Below, one piece after another: positions 45,242-53,726 of a stretch of DNA of 64,000 nucleotides (its first letter is position 1; the number at the start of each line of letters is the position of its first letter). The position numbers were made by a program, and so were the translations under genes. The notes beneath the pieces were generated by a model that was not told the origin of the DNA, searched no databases, and saw only the letters and a list, made by a program, of their open reading frames with translations. Origin of the DNA: Palsa-504 sp963787645 (lineage in GTDB: Bacteria; Actinomycetota; Actinomycetes; Streptosporangiales; Streptosporangiaceae); assembly GCA_963787645.1 (NCBI GenBank), contig CAWBDS010000013.1, positions 1 through 64,000 on the forward strand, given 5' to 3'.

Positions 45242-46458
45242 CCAGCGCGCCAGGGCCACTGTCGGGGGTGCGGGTGCTGGAACTGGGCACCATGTACGCC
45301 GCGCCGACCGCCGGCCGCATGCTGCGCGACTTCGGCGCCGACGTGACCAAGGTGGAGGACCCGGGCACCGGCGACTTCGCCCGGCACTGGACCCCCCAGA
45401 AGGACGGCTTGTCGCTCGGCTTTGCCCGGCTCAACGCGGGCAAGCGATCCACGGCCATCGACCTGCGCCGCGACGAGGGACGCGAGTTGGTCCGGCGGCT
45501 GGCCGCCCAGGTCGACGTGGTGCTCGAGTCGTTCCGGCCGGGCCGCCTGGAGGCCTGGGGCCTGGACTACGGCGCCCTGTCCCGGGACAACCCGGGCCTG
45601 ATCCTGACCCGGGTCTCCGGTTTCGGGCAGACCGGCCCGTACCGCGAGCGGCCCGGCTTCGGCACCGTGGCCGAGACGGCCAGCGGCTTCGCCTACATCA
45701 ACGGCTGGCCAGATACCCCGCCCACCTCGCCGCCGTTCGGCTTCGCCGACTCCATCGCCGGGATCTCCGCGGCCATGGGCACCTCGATGGCGCTGTACCG
45801 CCGCGAGCGCACCGGCGCCGGGGAGGTCATCGACGTGGCCCTGTACGAGCCGCTCATGTTCATCGTCGGCGACCTGATCCTCAAGTACGGCGCGCTCGGC
45901 GAGGTCCAGGACCGGGTCGGGAACGGCACCGGATCCGCTTCGCCGCGCGGCATCTACCAGGCCGCCGACGGGTCCTGGCTATCGATCGCCGCCTCCAACC
46001 AGACCATCGCCAAGCGGCTGTTCGCCGCGATGGGCCGGGCCGAGCTCATCGAGGACCCGCGGTTCGCCACCAACCCGGCGCGGCTGGCCAACAACGAAGC
46101 CATCCAGATCGAGGTCAGCCAGTGGGTCGCCTCCCGGCCCCGGCAGGAGGTCCTGGAGATCCTGGAGAAGTTCGAGGTGGTCAGCGCGGCGGTGAACGAC
46201 GCCGCGGACATCGTGGCCGACCCGCACTTCCGCGAGCGGACGCTGACCGAGCTGACCGGCAACCAGATCCTGGGCGGCGTGCTCATGCCGGGCCCGGTCC
46301 TGCACCTGCGCGACTACGACGGGCCCGGTTACCACGGCGTGCCCGAGATCGGCGAGCACACCCGGTCCGTGCTGGCCGACTGGCTCGGCGTGGCCGACGC
46401 CGAATTCGACGGCCTGACCGCCACCCAGGTCGTGCACCAGGCCCCATGCGCAAGCTAA
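45238..46458 (+). CDS. class III CoA-transferase (CaiB/BaiF family)
   Basis: 406 residues from the ATG at 45238. GVRVLELGTMYAAPTAGRMLRDFGADVTKVEDP is the N-terminal Rossmann part. The catalytic Asp expected near residue 169 may lie in INGWPDTPP or GFADSIAGISAAM. NAGKRSTAIDLRRDEGRELVRRLAAQVDVVLESFRPG is family-typical. It moves CoA between carboxylates, for example from succinyl-CoA. Neighbouring CitE-like and MaoC genes suggest a C5 dicarboxylate such as mesaconate or itaconate as one possible substrate. Confidence 0.9.
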   Translation: MTSAPGPLSGVRVLELGTMYAAPTAGRMLRDFGADVTKVEDPGTGDFARHWTPQKDGLSLGFARLNAGKRSTAIDLRRDEGRELVRRLAAQVDVVLESFRPGRLEAWGLDYGALSRDNPGLILTRVSGFGQTGPYRERPGFGTVAETASGFAYINGWPDTPPTSPPFGFADSIAGISAAMGTSMALYRRERTGAGEVIDVALYEPLMFIVGDLILKYGALGEVQDRVGNGTGSASPRGIYQAADGSWLSIAASNQTIAKRLFAAMGRAELIEDPRFATNPARLANNEAIQIEVSQWVASRPRQEVLEILEKFEVVSAAVNDAADIVADPHFRERTLTELTGNQILGGVLMPGPVLHLRDYDGPGYHGVPEIGEHTRSVLADWLGVADAEFDGLTATQVVHQAPCAS

Positions 46459-46466
46459 GCCCGGTG

Positions 46467-47228
46467 CTACTGGCCGCCGTCCACGGTGAGCACCGCGCCG
46501 GTGGTATAGCTCGAGGCGTCGCTGGCCAGGTACAGCACCGCCCCGACGATCTCGTTCGGCAGCCCGCCGCGCTGCAGCGCGAACGTCTGGGCCCGCGCCT
46601 CGAAGGCGACCGGGTCCCAGGCCTTGCTCACGTCGGTGAAGAACGTGCCGGCCATGACCGCGTTGCAGCGCACCGTCGGGCCGAACGTCCGCGCGAACCC
46701 CGCGGTCAGCGCGTTCAGCCCGGCCTTGGCCGCGGCGTAGGGCAGCACCTCCGGGCGGGGCCGCACGGCCGCGGCGCTGCTGATGTTGATGATCGAGCCG
46801 CCGTCGCCGTCGGCCATGCGCGAGCCGATCAGGGCGGTGAGCCGGAACGCGCCCTTGAGGTTGACCCCGATGACCTTGTCGAACAGCTCCTCGCTGACCT
46901 CGGTGACCGCGCCGTAGACCGGCGACATCCCGGCGTTGTTGACCAGCACGTCGACGCGGCCGAACTCCGCGTACGCCGCCTCGGCCAGTCCGTCCAGCTC
47001 GGCCCAGCGGCCCACGTGGACCGCGTACGGCAGCGCGCGCCGGCCGGTCCGTTCGGTAATTTCCCGTGCGTACTCGGCGCAGTTCTGGCCGTCGCGGCTG
47101 GCGATGATCACGTCGGCCCCGGCCTGGGCCAGCCCGGCCACGATGGCCCGGCCCAGTCCCCGGCTTCCCCCGGTGACCAGCGCCACCCGTCCGGACAGGT
47201 CGAAGGACGGCGGCTCGGGCAAGGTCAT
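46467..47228 (-). CDS. short-chain dehydrogenase/reductase
   Basis: 253 residues, convergent with the CoA-transferase gene (8 bp apart). LVTGGSRGLGRAIVAG is the cofactor loop, VNNAGMSPVYGAV the NNAG motif, Ser in IINISSAAAV and Y-x-x-x-K as YAAAK. It ends ASSYTTGAVLTVDGGQ. Its start lies 28 bp from the divergent acyl-CoA dehydrogenase, so promoters overlap. Substrate unknown; probably a cyclic or branched alcohol of the pathway. Confidence 0.9.
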   Translation of the reverse strand: MTLPEPPSFDLSGRVALVTGGSRGLGRAIVAGLAQAGADVIIASRDGQNCAEYAREITERTGRRALPYAVHVGRWAELDGLAEAAYAEFGRVDVLVNNAGMSPVYGAVTEVSEELFDKVIGVNLKGAFRLTALIGSRMADGDGGSIINISSAAAVRPRPEVLPYAAAKAGLNALTAGFARTFGPTVRCNAVMAGTFFTDVSKAWDPVAFEARAQTFALQRGGLPNEIVGAVLYLASDASSYTTGAVLTVDGGQ

Positions 47229-47256
47229 GACTCACACAATAGAACGGAGCGCCCAC

Positions 47257-48408
47257 GTGGCTGACGAACCGGGGCTCTACGAGCTGCCGCAGCGGTACCG
47301 GACTCTCCAGGCCGAAGCGCGCGCGCTGGCCGCGTCGGTCGCGGACCGGGCCGCGGAGGCCGACGAGGCCAACCGGGTCAACCCGGTCATGCGGGAGCGG
47401 CTGGCGGCCAGCGGGCTGGCCGCGGTGACCGTCGGCGCCGAGTACGGCGGGCGGTTCGAGCGGGTCGATTCGCTGGCCGTCACCGTGGTGCGGGAGGCGC
47501 TGGCCGGGGTGAGCGCGCACCTGGACTCGCTGTTCGCCATGCAGGGCATCGGCAGCTATCCGTTGTCCGCCGGCGGCCGCGACCCGGTGCGCAAGCGGTG
47601 GCTGCCCGCCGTGGCCACCTGTGAGGCGATCGCCGCGCTGGCCCTGACCGAGCCCGAGGTCGGCTCGGACCTGCGGGCCATCACCACCACCGTGCGCACC
47701 GAGGGCGACAACCTGGTCATCGACGGCCGCAAGTCGTTCATCACCAACGCGGGGGACGCGGCTTTCTACAGCGTCCTGTGCCGCGAGGCCGAGGGCTACT
47801 CCCTGGTCCTGGTGCCCGCGGACACGCCGGGCCTGCGGGTCGAGCATCCGCACCAGATCATCGCGCCGCACGTGCTCGGCGACGTCATCCTGAACGGCGT
47901 CCGGGTGCCGGCCGACCACCGCCTCGGCGAGCCCGGCACCGGGTTCCGGCTGACCCTGGCCACCCTGGCCACGTTCCGGGTCTCGGTGGCCGGCGCCGCG
48001 GTCGGGCTCGCGCAGGCCGCCCTGGACGAGGCGCTTCGTCACACGTCGGCCCGGGAGCAGTTCGGCACGCCGCTCGCCCGGCTCGGCCCGGTGGCCAGCG
48101 CGCTGGCGTTGTCCTGGACCGAGATCGAGATGGCCCGCTCGCTGGCCTACCGGGCCGCGGCCGCCGCCGCCCGCGACCCGCTGGCCAGCCTGAACCTGTC
48201 GTCGATGGCCAAGGTGGGCGCGACCGAGGTGGCCGGGCGCGTGACGGACCGGGCGGTCCAGGTCATGGGGCGGTTCGGCCTGGTGCGCGGCAGCGTCATC
48301 GAACGGCTCTACCGTGGGGCGCGGCCGATGCGCATCTACGAGGGGTCCACCGAGGTCATCCTGGACTCCCTGGCCAAGCAGCTGGTCAAGAAGGGAGCCT
48401 CGGCGTGA
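47257..48408 (+). CDS. acyl-CoA dehydrogenase
   Basis: 383 residues from a GTG with GGAG upstream. Segments are AALALTEPEVGSDLRAITT, GRKSFITNAGDAAFYSVL, AREQFGTPLARLGPVASALA and the C-terminal MRIYEGSTEVILDSLAKQL, in which the Glu of YEGS is the usual catalytic base, unlike the paralogue at 41522. The two therefore probably act on different acyl-CoAs. It is followed by an amidohydrolase gene overlapping by four bases and then a ferredoxin reductase gene. Confidence 0.92.
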   Translation: MADEPGLYELPQRYRTLQAEARALAASVADRAAEADEANRVNPVMRERLAASGLAAVTVGAEYGGRFERVDSLAVTVVREALAGVSAHLDSLFAMQGIGSYPLSAGGRDPVRKRWLPAVATCEAIAALALTEPEVGSDLRAITTTVRTEGDNLVIDGRKSFITNAGDAAFYSVLCREAEGYSLVLVPADTPGLRVEHPHQIIAPHVLGDVILNGVRVPADHRLGEPGTGFRLTLATLATFRVSVAGAAVGLAQAALDEALRHTSAREQFGTPLARLGPVASALALSWTEIEMARSLAYRAAAAAARDPLASLNLSSMAKVGATEVAGRVTDRAVQVMGRFGLVRGSVIERLYRGARPMRIYEGSTEVILDSLAKQLVKKGASA

Positions 48409-49199
48409 TCGTCGACGCGCATTGCCACCTCTGGCCCGACCACATCGCGGCCAAGGTGCTAGCCGGCCGCCCGGCCGACCTGGACCCGGTCCACGACGGC
48501 ACGATCGCCGGCCTGCGCCGGACCATGGACGCGGCCCGGGTGGATCACGCCATGTGCCTGGGCGTGGCCAACGTGGCGCGGACTGTCGAGCGGACCAACG
48601 AGTTCATCGGCTCCCTGGACCGCGCCCGGTTCACCCCGTTCGGCACCGTGCACCCCGGCCTGCCGGTCGAGACCAATCTGAAGTCGCTGCGGGACAACGG
48701 CATCCGCGGGGTCAAGCTGCATCCGATGTTCCAGGACCTGTCCTTCGCCGACCCGCGGGTGATCGGCCTGCTCGGCGCCCTGGCCGGCGAGGGCATCACG
48801 GTGATCGCGCACGTCGGCGAGGCCGGCGAGGGCGCCGGCGACAAGGCGGCCCCGCGGTACGTGCGGGCGGCCCTGGACCAGATCCCGGACCTGACCCTGA
48901 TCACCTGCCATTTCGGCGGCTACCACCGGCTGGACGAGGCCGAGGAGTTCCTGGTCGGGTCGCGCGCCATCCTGGAGACGTCCTGGCCGCCCCGCCTGAG
49001 TGACCTCGACGCCGGCCGCCTGCGGGCGATCATCGACCGGCACGGCCCGGACCGGGTGGTGTTCGGCTCGGACTGGCCGATGGCCGACCCAGCCGCGGAA
49101 ATCGCCGCCGTCCGCGCCCTCGGCCTGGACCCCGCCGCCGAGCAGGCCATCCTCGGCAACAACCTGGCCCGCCTCCTCGGCCTCGACACCCACCCATGA
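48405..49199 (+). CDS. amidohydrolase family 2 (TIM-barrel metal hydrolase/decarboxylase)
   Basis: 264 residues from a GTG overlapping the preceding stop. The metal-binding HxH is in VDAHCHLWPDH (residues 4-8 region), GVKLHPMFQDLSF and TCHFGGYHRLDEAEEF supply further ligands, and the final Asp is in VVFGSDWPMADPA. Family members hydrolyse lactones or amides, or decarboxylate aromatic or unsaturated acids. After a Baeyer-Villiger step a lactone hydrolase would be expected, so this gene and the one at 62551 are candidates. Confidence 0.87.
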   Translation: MIVDAHCHLWPDHIAAKVLAGRPADLDPVHDGTIAGLRRTMDAARVDHAMCLGVANVARTVERTNEFIGSLDRARFTPFGTVHPGLPVETNLKSLRDNGIRGVKLHPMFQDLSFADPRVIGLLGALAGEGITVIAHVGEAGEGAGDKAAPRYVRAALDQIPDLTLITCHFGGYHRLDEAEEFLVGSRAILETSWPPRLSDLDAGRLRAIIDRHGPDRVVFGSDWPMADPAAEIAAVRALGLDPAAEQAILGNNLARLLGLDTHP

Positions 49200-50401
49200 T
49201 CGATGACGTCGTCATCGTCGGCGCCTCGGTCGCCGGGATGCGGACCGCGGAGGCGCTGCGCCGCCGCGGCTTCGACGCCCGCATCACGCTGATCGGCGCC
49301 GAGCCCCACCTGCCCTACGACCGGCCGCCGCTGTCCAAGGCCTTCCTGACCGGCCACGCCGCCGAGGACGATATCGCCCTGCTGGACGGCGACCGGCTGG
49401 ACCGGCTGGAACTGGAGCTGCGGCTCGGCGTGCAGGCCGAGGCCGTCGACGTGGCCACCCGGCAGGTGCGGCTGGCCTCGGGCGAGCCGGTGTCCTTCAG
49501 CGCGCTCGTCATCGCCACCGGCTCGCGGCCGCGCCGCCTGCCCGCCCTGGACGGCTGGCCCGGCGTGCACGTCCTGCGCACCCTCGATGACGCGATCGCG
49601 GTCCGCGCCGCGCTGGCCGCGGGCGCCCGGGTCGCCGTGGTCGGCGGCGGCTTCATCGGCGCCGAGGTGGCCTGGTCCGCCCGGTCCCGCGGGCTGGACG
49701 TGACCATCATCGACCCGCTGCCGGCGCTCATGGCCCGCGGGCTCGGCCCGGCGCTGGGCCAGGTGCTGGCCGCCCGGCACGCCGACCACGGCGTCACGCT
49801 GCACCTCGGCCGGTCCGTGGCCCGCGCCGAGGGCGCCGGCCGGGTGGAGCGCCTCGTCCTGGACGACGGGACCAGCGTCGACGCCGACGTCGTGGTGGTC
49901 GGCATCGGGGTGGACCCGGCCGTCGGCTGGCTGGCCTCCTCCGGCCTGCCCGTCGACGGCGGCGGCCTGTGCTGCGACGCCTGGCTACGGGTGCCCGGCA
50001 CCGATTCGGTGTACGCGGTCGGTGACGTAGCCCGCTGGCCGTCCGCCCGGTACGCCGGACCGGTGCGGCTGGAGCACTGGACCAGCGCAGGCGAGACCGC
50101 CCGGGGCGCCGCCGCCGCCCTCACCGGCACCCCGCCGCCGTTCGACCCGCTCCCATACGTATGGTCCGACCAGCTCGGCACCCGCCTCCAGGTCTTCGGC
50201 CAGGTCCGCCCGGCCGACGAGCTCGTCTATGTAGAAGGCGGCCCCGAGGAGGCCGAGTTCGTCGCCGCCTCCGGCGGCGACGGCAAGCTGCAAGCCGTCG
50301 TCGCCCTAGGCGCCCGCCGCGCCGCCCTCCGCTGGGAACGCCTGCTCCGCTCCGGCCTGCCCTGGATCACCGGCCACGGCCCCGCCGACCCGGCCCCCTA
50401 G
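49196..50401 (+). CDS. NAD(P)H-dependent ferredoxin reductase (FAD)
   Basis: 401 residues. FAD motif VIVGASVAGMRTAEALRRRG at the N-terminus, PYDRPPLSKAFL, NAD motif VAVVGGGFIGAEVAWSARSRG (about 142-162), and the second FAD site VYAVGDVARWPS with LEHWTSAGETARGAAA. This is the putidaredoxin-reductase/RhoF type that serves P450s and Rieske oxygenases. It is the only reductase in the island and would feed the ferredoxin at 34944. Translation is coupled to the amidohydrolase gene. Confidence 0.93.
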   Translation: MIDDVVIVGASVAGMRTAEALRRRGFDARITLIGAEPHLPYDRPPLSKAFLTGHAAEDDIALLDGDRLDRLELELRLGVQAEAVDVATRQVRLASGEPVSFSALVIATGSRPRRLPALDGWPGVHVLRTLDDAIAVRAALAAGARVAVVGGGFIGAEVAWSARSRGLDVTIIDPLPALMARGLGPALGQVLAARHADHGVTLHLGRSVARAEGAGRVERLVLDDGTSVDADVVVVGIGVDPAVGWLASSGLPVDGGGLCCDAWLRVPGTDSVYAVGDVARWPSARYAGPVRLEHWTSAGETARGAAAALTGTPPPFDPLPYVWSDQLGTRLQVFGQVRPADELVYVEGGPEEAEFVAASGGDGKLQAVVALGARRAALRWERLLRSGLPWITGHGPADPAP

Positions 50402-50518
50402 CAGCCCGGCTCTCAGGAGCCCTGCGCCCGCGCAGCCGACCCACCCCACGCCCACCATCAACCACAACACCCCACCAGCCACACTCTCCGCCAAAAGTTC
50501 ACACTGGACGCGCGACCG

Positions 50519-52143
50519 TAGCGACACCGATGGAGCATGGGTGTGTTTCTTATGGGGTTGTCGGCAATGGGTGTCTGGGGGGCTGCGTCCTGTTACGTTC
50601 GGGTTGTCAGGTATCCGGGACAGGCAGGGAGGCGTGATGGCGGAGGGGTCGTTCGAGCGGTCGCGGGAGGCGTTCGCGCAGGCGGAGGAGTGGCTGGCCG
50701 GGCCGGAGGCGGCAGAGCTGGATCACGCGGGCCTGGAGGAGGAACTGGCCGGGCGGGGCCGGGAGATCCAGCGGCTGCTGCTGCAAGATCACCTGGACAC
50801 GCGGGCGGCCGCTGAGCAGCGGTTAGCGCGGGTGGACGGCCCGGACAGGGTGACCCGCAGCTGGGCCGAGCGGGGACATGACCGGACGCTGGCCAGCATC
50901 TTCGGGCCGGTGACGGTGACCCGGATCGCCTACCGGGGCCGGGGTGTCCCGAACGTGCACCTGGCGGACGGGCAGCTGAACATGCCGGCCGGGAAGCATT
51001 CGCACGGGCTGGCCAAGATGACCGCGGCCGCGTGCGCGGCCGGGTCGCTGGGGCAGGCATGCGCGCTGGTCCGGGAGCGGACCGGGTCCGCGCTGGGGAC
51101 CCGGCAGGCCCAGCAGCTGGCCCGGGACGCCGCCGCCGATTTCGAGGACTTCTACGCCAGCAGGCGGCGGCCGCCCGGCGCCGCGCCCGGTGACGTGCTG
51201 GTCATCTCCTGTGACGGCAAGGGCATCATGGTCCGGCCCGGGGAACTGCGGCCCCGCGCCCAGCGGCTGGCCGCCAAGGCCGTCCCCAAGCAGGACGGGC
51301 GGCTGTCCCGCGGCGAGGTCCGGACCCGCAAGCGGATGGCCGAGGTCGCCGCGGTCTTCGACGTCACCCCGGTCCCGCGCACCCCCGCCGCCATCATGGG
51401 ACCCGGTCCCCGGCCGCCCGGCCCCAAGGCCACCGGAAAGTGGCTGACCGCCAGCGTGGCCGCCGACGCCGCCCAGGTCGTGGCCGCCGCGTTCGCCGAA
51501 GCCGGCCGCCGCGACCCGGACCGCCAGCGGACCTGGATCGCGCTGGCCGACGGCAACAAAGACCAGATCGCCTGGATCGGCGCCCAGGCCGCCGCCCGCG
51601 GCACCGCTATCCCCGTCATCTGCGACTTCATCCACGTCCTGGAATACCTGTGGGACGCCGCCTGGTGCTGGTTCCCCGAAGCCAGCCCTGACGCCGGCCC
51701 CTGGGTCCGGGACCGCGCCGCCGCCATCTTGGACGGCCACGCGGATCACGTCGCCGCCGGCATCCGCGCCGACGCCGCCGCCGGCCTGAGCACGGCTAAG
51801 CGCAAGGCCGCCGCCCGCACCGCCGGCTACCTGGAAGCCAAGGCCCCCTTCCTGGACTACCCCCGGGCGCTCGCGGCCGGGTGGCCCATCTCCACCGGTG
51901 TCATCGAAGGCGCCTGCCGCCACCTGGTCAAAGACCGCATGGACATCACCGGCGCCCGCTGGGGCGTTGACACCGCCGAAGCCATCCTCAAACTCCGCGC
52001 CCTCCAAGCCAACAGCGACTTCGACGAGTACTGGGCCTACCACCTGCGCCGCGAACACCAGCGCAACCACCCGCCCGTCTACACCCTCGCCGCCTGACCC
52101 CAACTTCAAAAGAAACGCACCCATGGAGCATCGGTGTCGCTAT
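50519..52143 (+). mobile_element. ISKra4-type insertion sequence
   Basis: A 1625-bp element inserted between the ferredoxin reductase and aldehyde dehydrogenase genes. The ends are inverted repeats: TAGCGACACCGATG, three bases, then CATGGGTGYGTTTCTTWTG on each side. No clear target duplication was found. A second CATCGGTGTCG lies at 52161-52171, 31 bp beyond the matching bases in the right end (52130-52140), a possible remnant of another terminus. No island gene is broken by it. Confidence 0.9.
50637..52097 (+). CDS. ISKra4-family transposase
   Basis: 486 residues from the ATG giving MAEGSFERSREAFAQAEE, with GGGAGG just upstream. The catalytic core includes VISCDGKGIMV, TWIALADGNKDQIAWI, VICDFIHVLEYLWDAAW, and the family-typical C-terminal block TGVIEGACRHLVKDRMDITG then RWGVDTAEAILKLRAL. 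Intact. The open frame begins upstream at 50541, but those residues cross the terminal repeat region and are unlikely to be translated. Confidence 0.93.
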   Translation: MAEGSFERSREAFAQAEEWLAGPEAAELDHAGLEEELAGRGREIQRLLLQDHLDTRAAAEQRLARVDGPDRVTRSWAERGHDRTLASIFGPVTVTRIAYRGRGVPNVHLADGQLNMPAGKHSHGLAKMTAAACAAGSLGQACALVRERTGSALGTRQAQQLARDAAADFEDFYASRRRPPGAAPGDVLVISCDGKGIMVRPGELRPRAQRLAAKAVPKQDGRLSRGEVRTRKRMAEVAAVFDVTPVPRTPAAIMGPGPRPPGPKATGKWLTASVAADAAQVVAAAFAEAGRRDPDRQRTWIALADGNKDQIAWIGAQAAARGTAIPVICDFIHVLEYLWDAAWCWFPEASPDAGPWVRDRAAAILDGHADHVAAGIRADAAAGLSTAKRKAAARTAGYLEAKAPFLDYPRALAAGWPISTGVIEGACRHLVKDRMDITGARWGVDTAEAILKLRALQANSDFDEYWAYHLRREHQRNHPPVYTLAA

Positions 52144-52259
52144 GGCGACAGCAATGTTCCATCGGTGTCGTTGGGTGACGGCCTGCGGGCGAGCCAGGGT
52201 GGGGCAGCCGAGACGGATGGGTTTGGGGGACACGACCGGGGGCACGCGCCACGGACCGT

Positions 52260-53708
52260 TCAGCCGGTCGCGATGGACTTCACTTCCAGGTAGGCGCGGA
52301 AGCCTTCCGGGCCCATCTCCCGGCCTATACCGGACTGCTTGAACCCGCCGAACGGCGTGCCGAAGGCCTGCGGCCTGCCGTTGATGCTCACCATGCCGGT
52401 GCGGATGCGCCGCGCCACGGCCAGCGCCCGCTCCGGGTCGCCGCTCCACACCGACCCGGACAGCCCGTAGGGGGAGTCGTTGGCGATGGCCACCGCCGCC
52501 TCGTCGTTGTCGTAGCCGATGATGGCCATCACCGGGCCGAAGATCTCCTCCCGGGCCACCCGCATGGCGTTATCGACCGAATCCAGCAAGGTGGGCTCGA
52601 CGAACCAGCCCGCCGCCAGGTCGTCGGGCAGTTGCGGGCGCCCGCCACCGCTCACCACGCGCGCGCCCTCGTGCCGCGCGACCTCCAGGTAGCCCTCAAC
52701 GCGGTCGCGCTGCCGCTGGCTGACCAGCGGGCCGATCGTGGTGGCCGGGACGGCCGGGTCGCCCACCGTCTGGGCCTGCAAGGCCGCAGCCAGGGCGTCG
52801 GTGAACTCGCGCTCGCGGGACCGGGGGACCAGCACCCGGGTCTGCGCGATGCAGGCCTGCCCGTTGACCATCAGGGCCATCGGCAGCAGCGCCGGGACCA
52901 CCCGGGCCGGGTCGGCGTCGTCCAAGATCACCGCGGCGGACTTGCCGCCGAGTTCCAGCGTGACCCGGGCGATGCGCTCGGCGCAGATGCCCATGATCCG
53001 CTTGCCGGCCGCGGTGCTGCCGGTGAACGCGACCTTGTCCACCTCGGGGTGACTGACCAGGTGCTCGCCGGCCTCCCGGTCGGCGGGCACGATGCTGAGC
53101 ACGCCCTCGGGCAGGCCCGCCTCGGTCAGCGCCTCGGCCAGCGCGTACACGGTCAGCGGGGTCTCGGGGGCCGGCTTGAGCACCACCGAGCAGCCGGCCG
53201 CCAGGGCGGCCGCGGTCTTGAGCGTGGGGGTGCTGAGCGGTCCGTTCCACGGGGTGATCGCCGCCACCACGCCGACCGGTTCCTGGACGACCAGGCTGGT
53301 GTTGGTGCTGTCACCGCGGCGCTCCTCATAGCCGAAGTCCCGGCACAGGTCGGCGTAGTACCGCAGGTGCCGGATCGGATTCGGCACGTGTGCCCGCTGG
53401 CTGAACCAGATCGGGCAGCCCAGCTCGGCGGTGATGGCCTGGGCCAGCTCGTCGGAGCGCTTGTCCAGCAGGTCGGCGGCGCGGTGCAGGACCGCGGCCC
53501 GCTCGTGCGGCGGTGTCCGGGCCCAGGTCCCGGCGTCGAAGCTGGTCCGGGCGGCCCGCACCGCGGCGTCCATGTCGGCGGCACTGGCTAGCGCCGCGGT
53601 GGCCAGCCGTTCGCCGGTGGCGGGGTTGCGGACCTGCGTGACCTCGGCGCCGCGCGGGGCTTGCCAGCGGCCGCCGATGAACAGCTGCGGGCGATCAGTG
53701 ATGATCAT
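52260..53708 (-). CDS. aldehyde dehydrogenase
   Basis: A 482-residue NAD(P)-dependent enzyme. VAAITPWNGPLSTPTLKTAAALAAG is the cofactor entry segment, GSTAAGKRIMGICAERIARVTLELGGKSA holds the general-base Glu, and NGQACIAQTRVLVP the nucleophile Cys. EEIFGPVMAIIGYDNDEAA and GGFKQSGIGREMGPEGF complete the fold. It oxidises an aldehyde to the acid, probably after ring cleavage or side-chain oxidation. The start lies 18 bp downstream of the monooxygenase stop, so both share a transcript. Confidence 0.94.
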   Translation of the reverse strand: MIITDRPQLFIGGRWQAPRGAEVTQVRNPATGERLATAALASAADMDAAVRAARTSFDAGTWARTPPHERAAVLHRAADLLDKRSDELAQAITAELGCPIWFSQRAHVPNPIRHLRYYADLCRDFGYEERRGDSTNTSLVVQEPVGVVAAITPWNGPLSTPTLKTAAALAAGCSVVLKPAPETPLTVYALAEALTEAGLPEGVLSIVPADREAGEHLVSHPEVDKVAFTGSTAAGKRIMGICAERIARVTLELGGKSAAVILDDADPARVVPALLPMALMVNGQACIAQTRVLVPRSREREFTDALAAALQAQTVGDPAVPATTIGPLVSQRQRDRVEGYLEVARHEGARVVSGGGRPQLPDDLAAGWFVEPTLLDSVDNAMRVAREEIFGPVMAIIGYDNDEAAVAIANDSPYGLSGSVWSGDPERALAVARRIRTGMVSINGRPQAFGTPFGGFKQSGIGREMGPEGFRAYLEVKSIATG

Positions 53709-53726
53709 GGTGCCGTCTCCTTCTCC

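Noticed and set aside
45225..48042. Very long overlapping frames opposite or across the CoA-transferase, SDR and acyl-CoA dehydrogenase genes
   Set aside because: They are low-complexity Arg/Gly/Ala-rich frames shadowing three well-conserved proteins.
50584..50596. TGCGTCCTGTTAC shared between the ISKra4-type element and the palindrome at 18202
   Set aside because: A 13-bp match is expected by chance many times among all pairs in a 64-kb window, and the surrounding DNA does not match.
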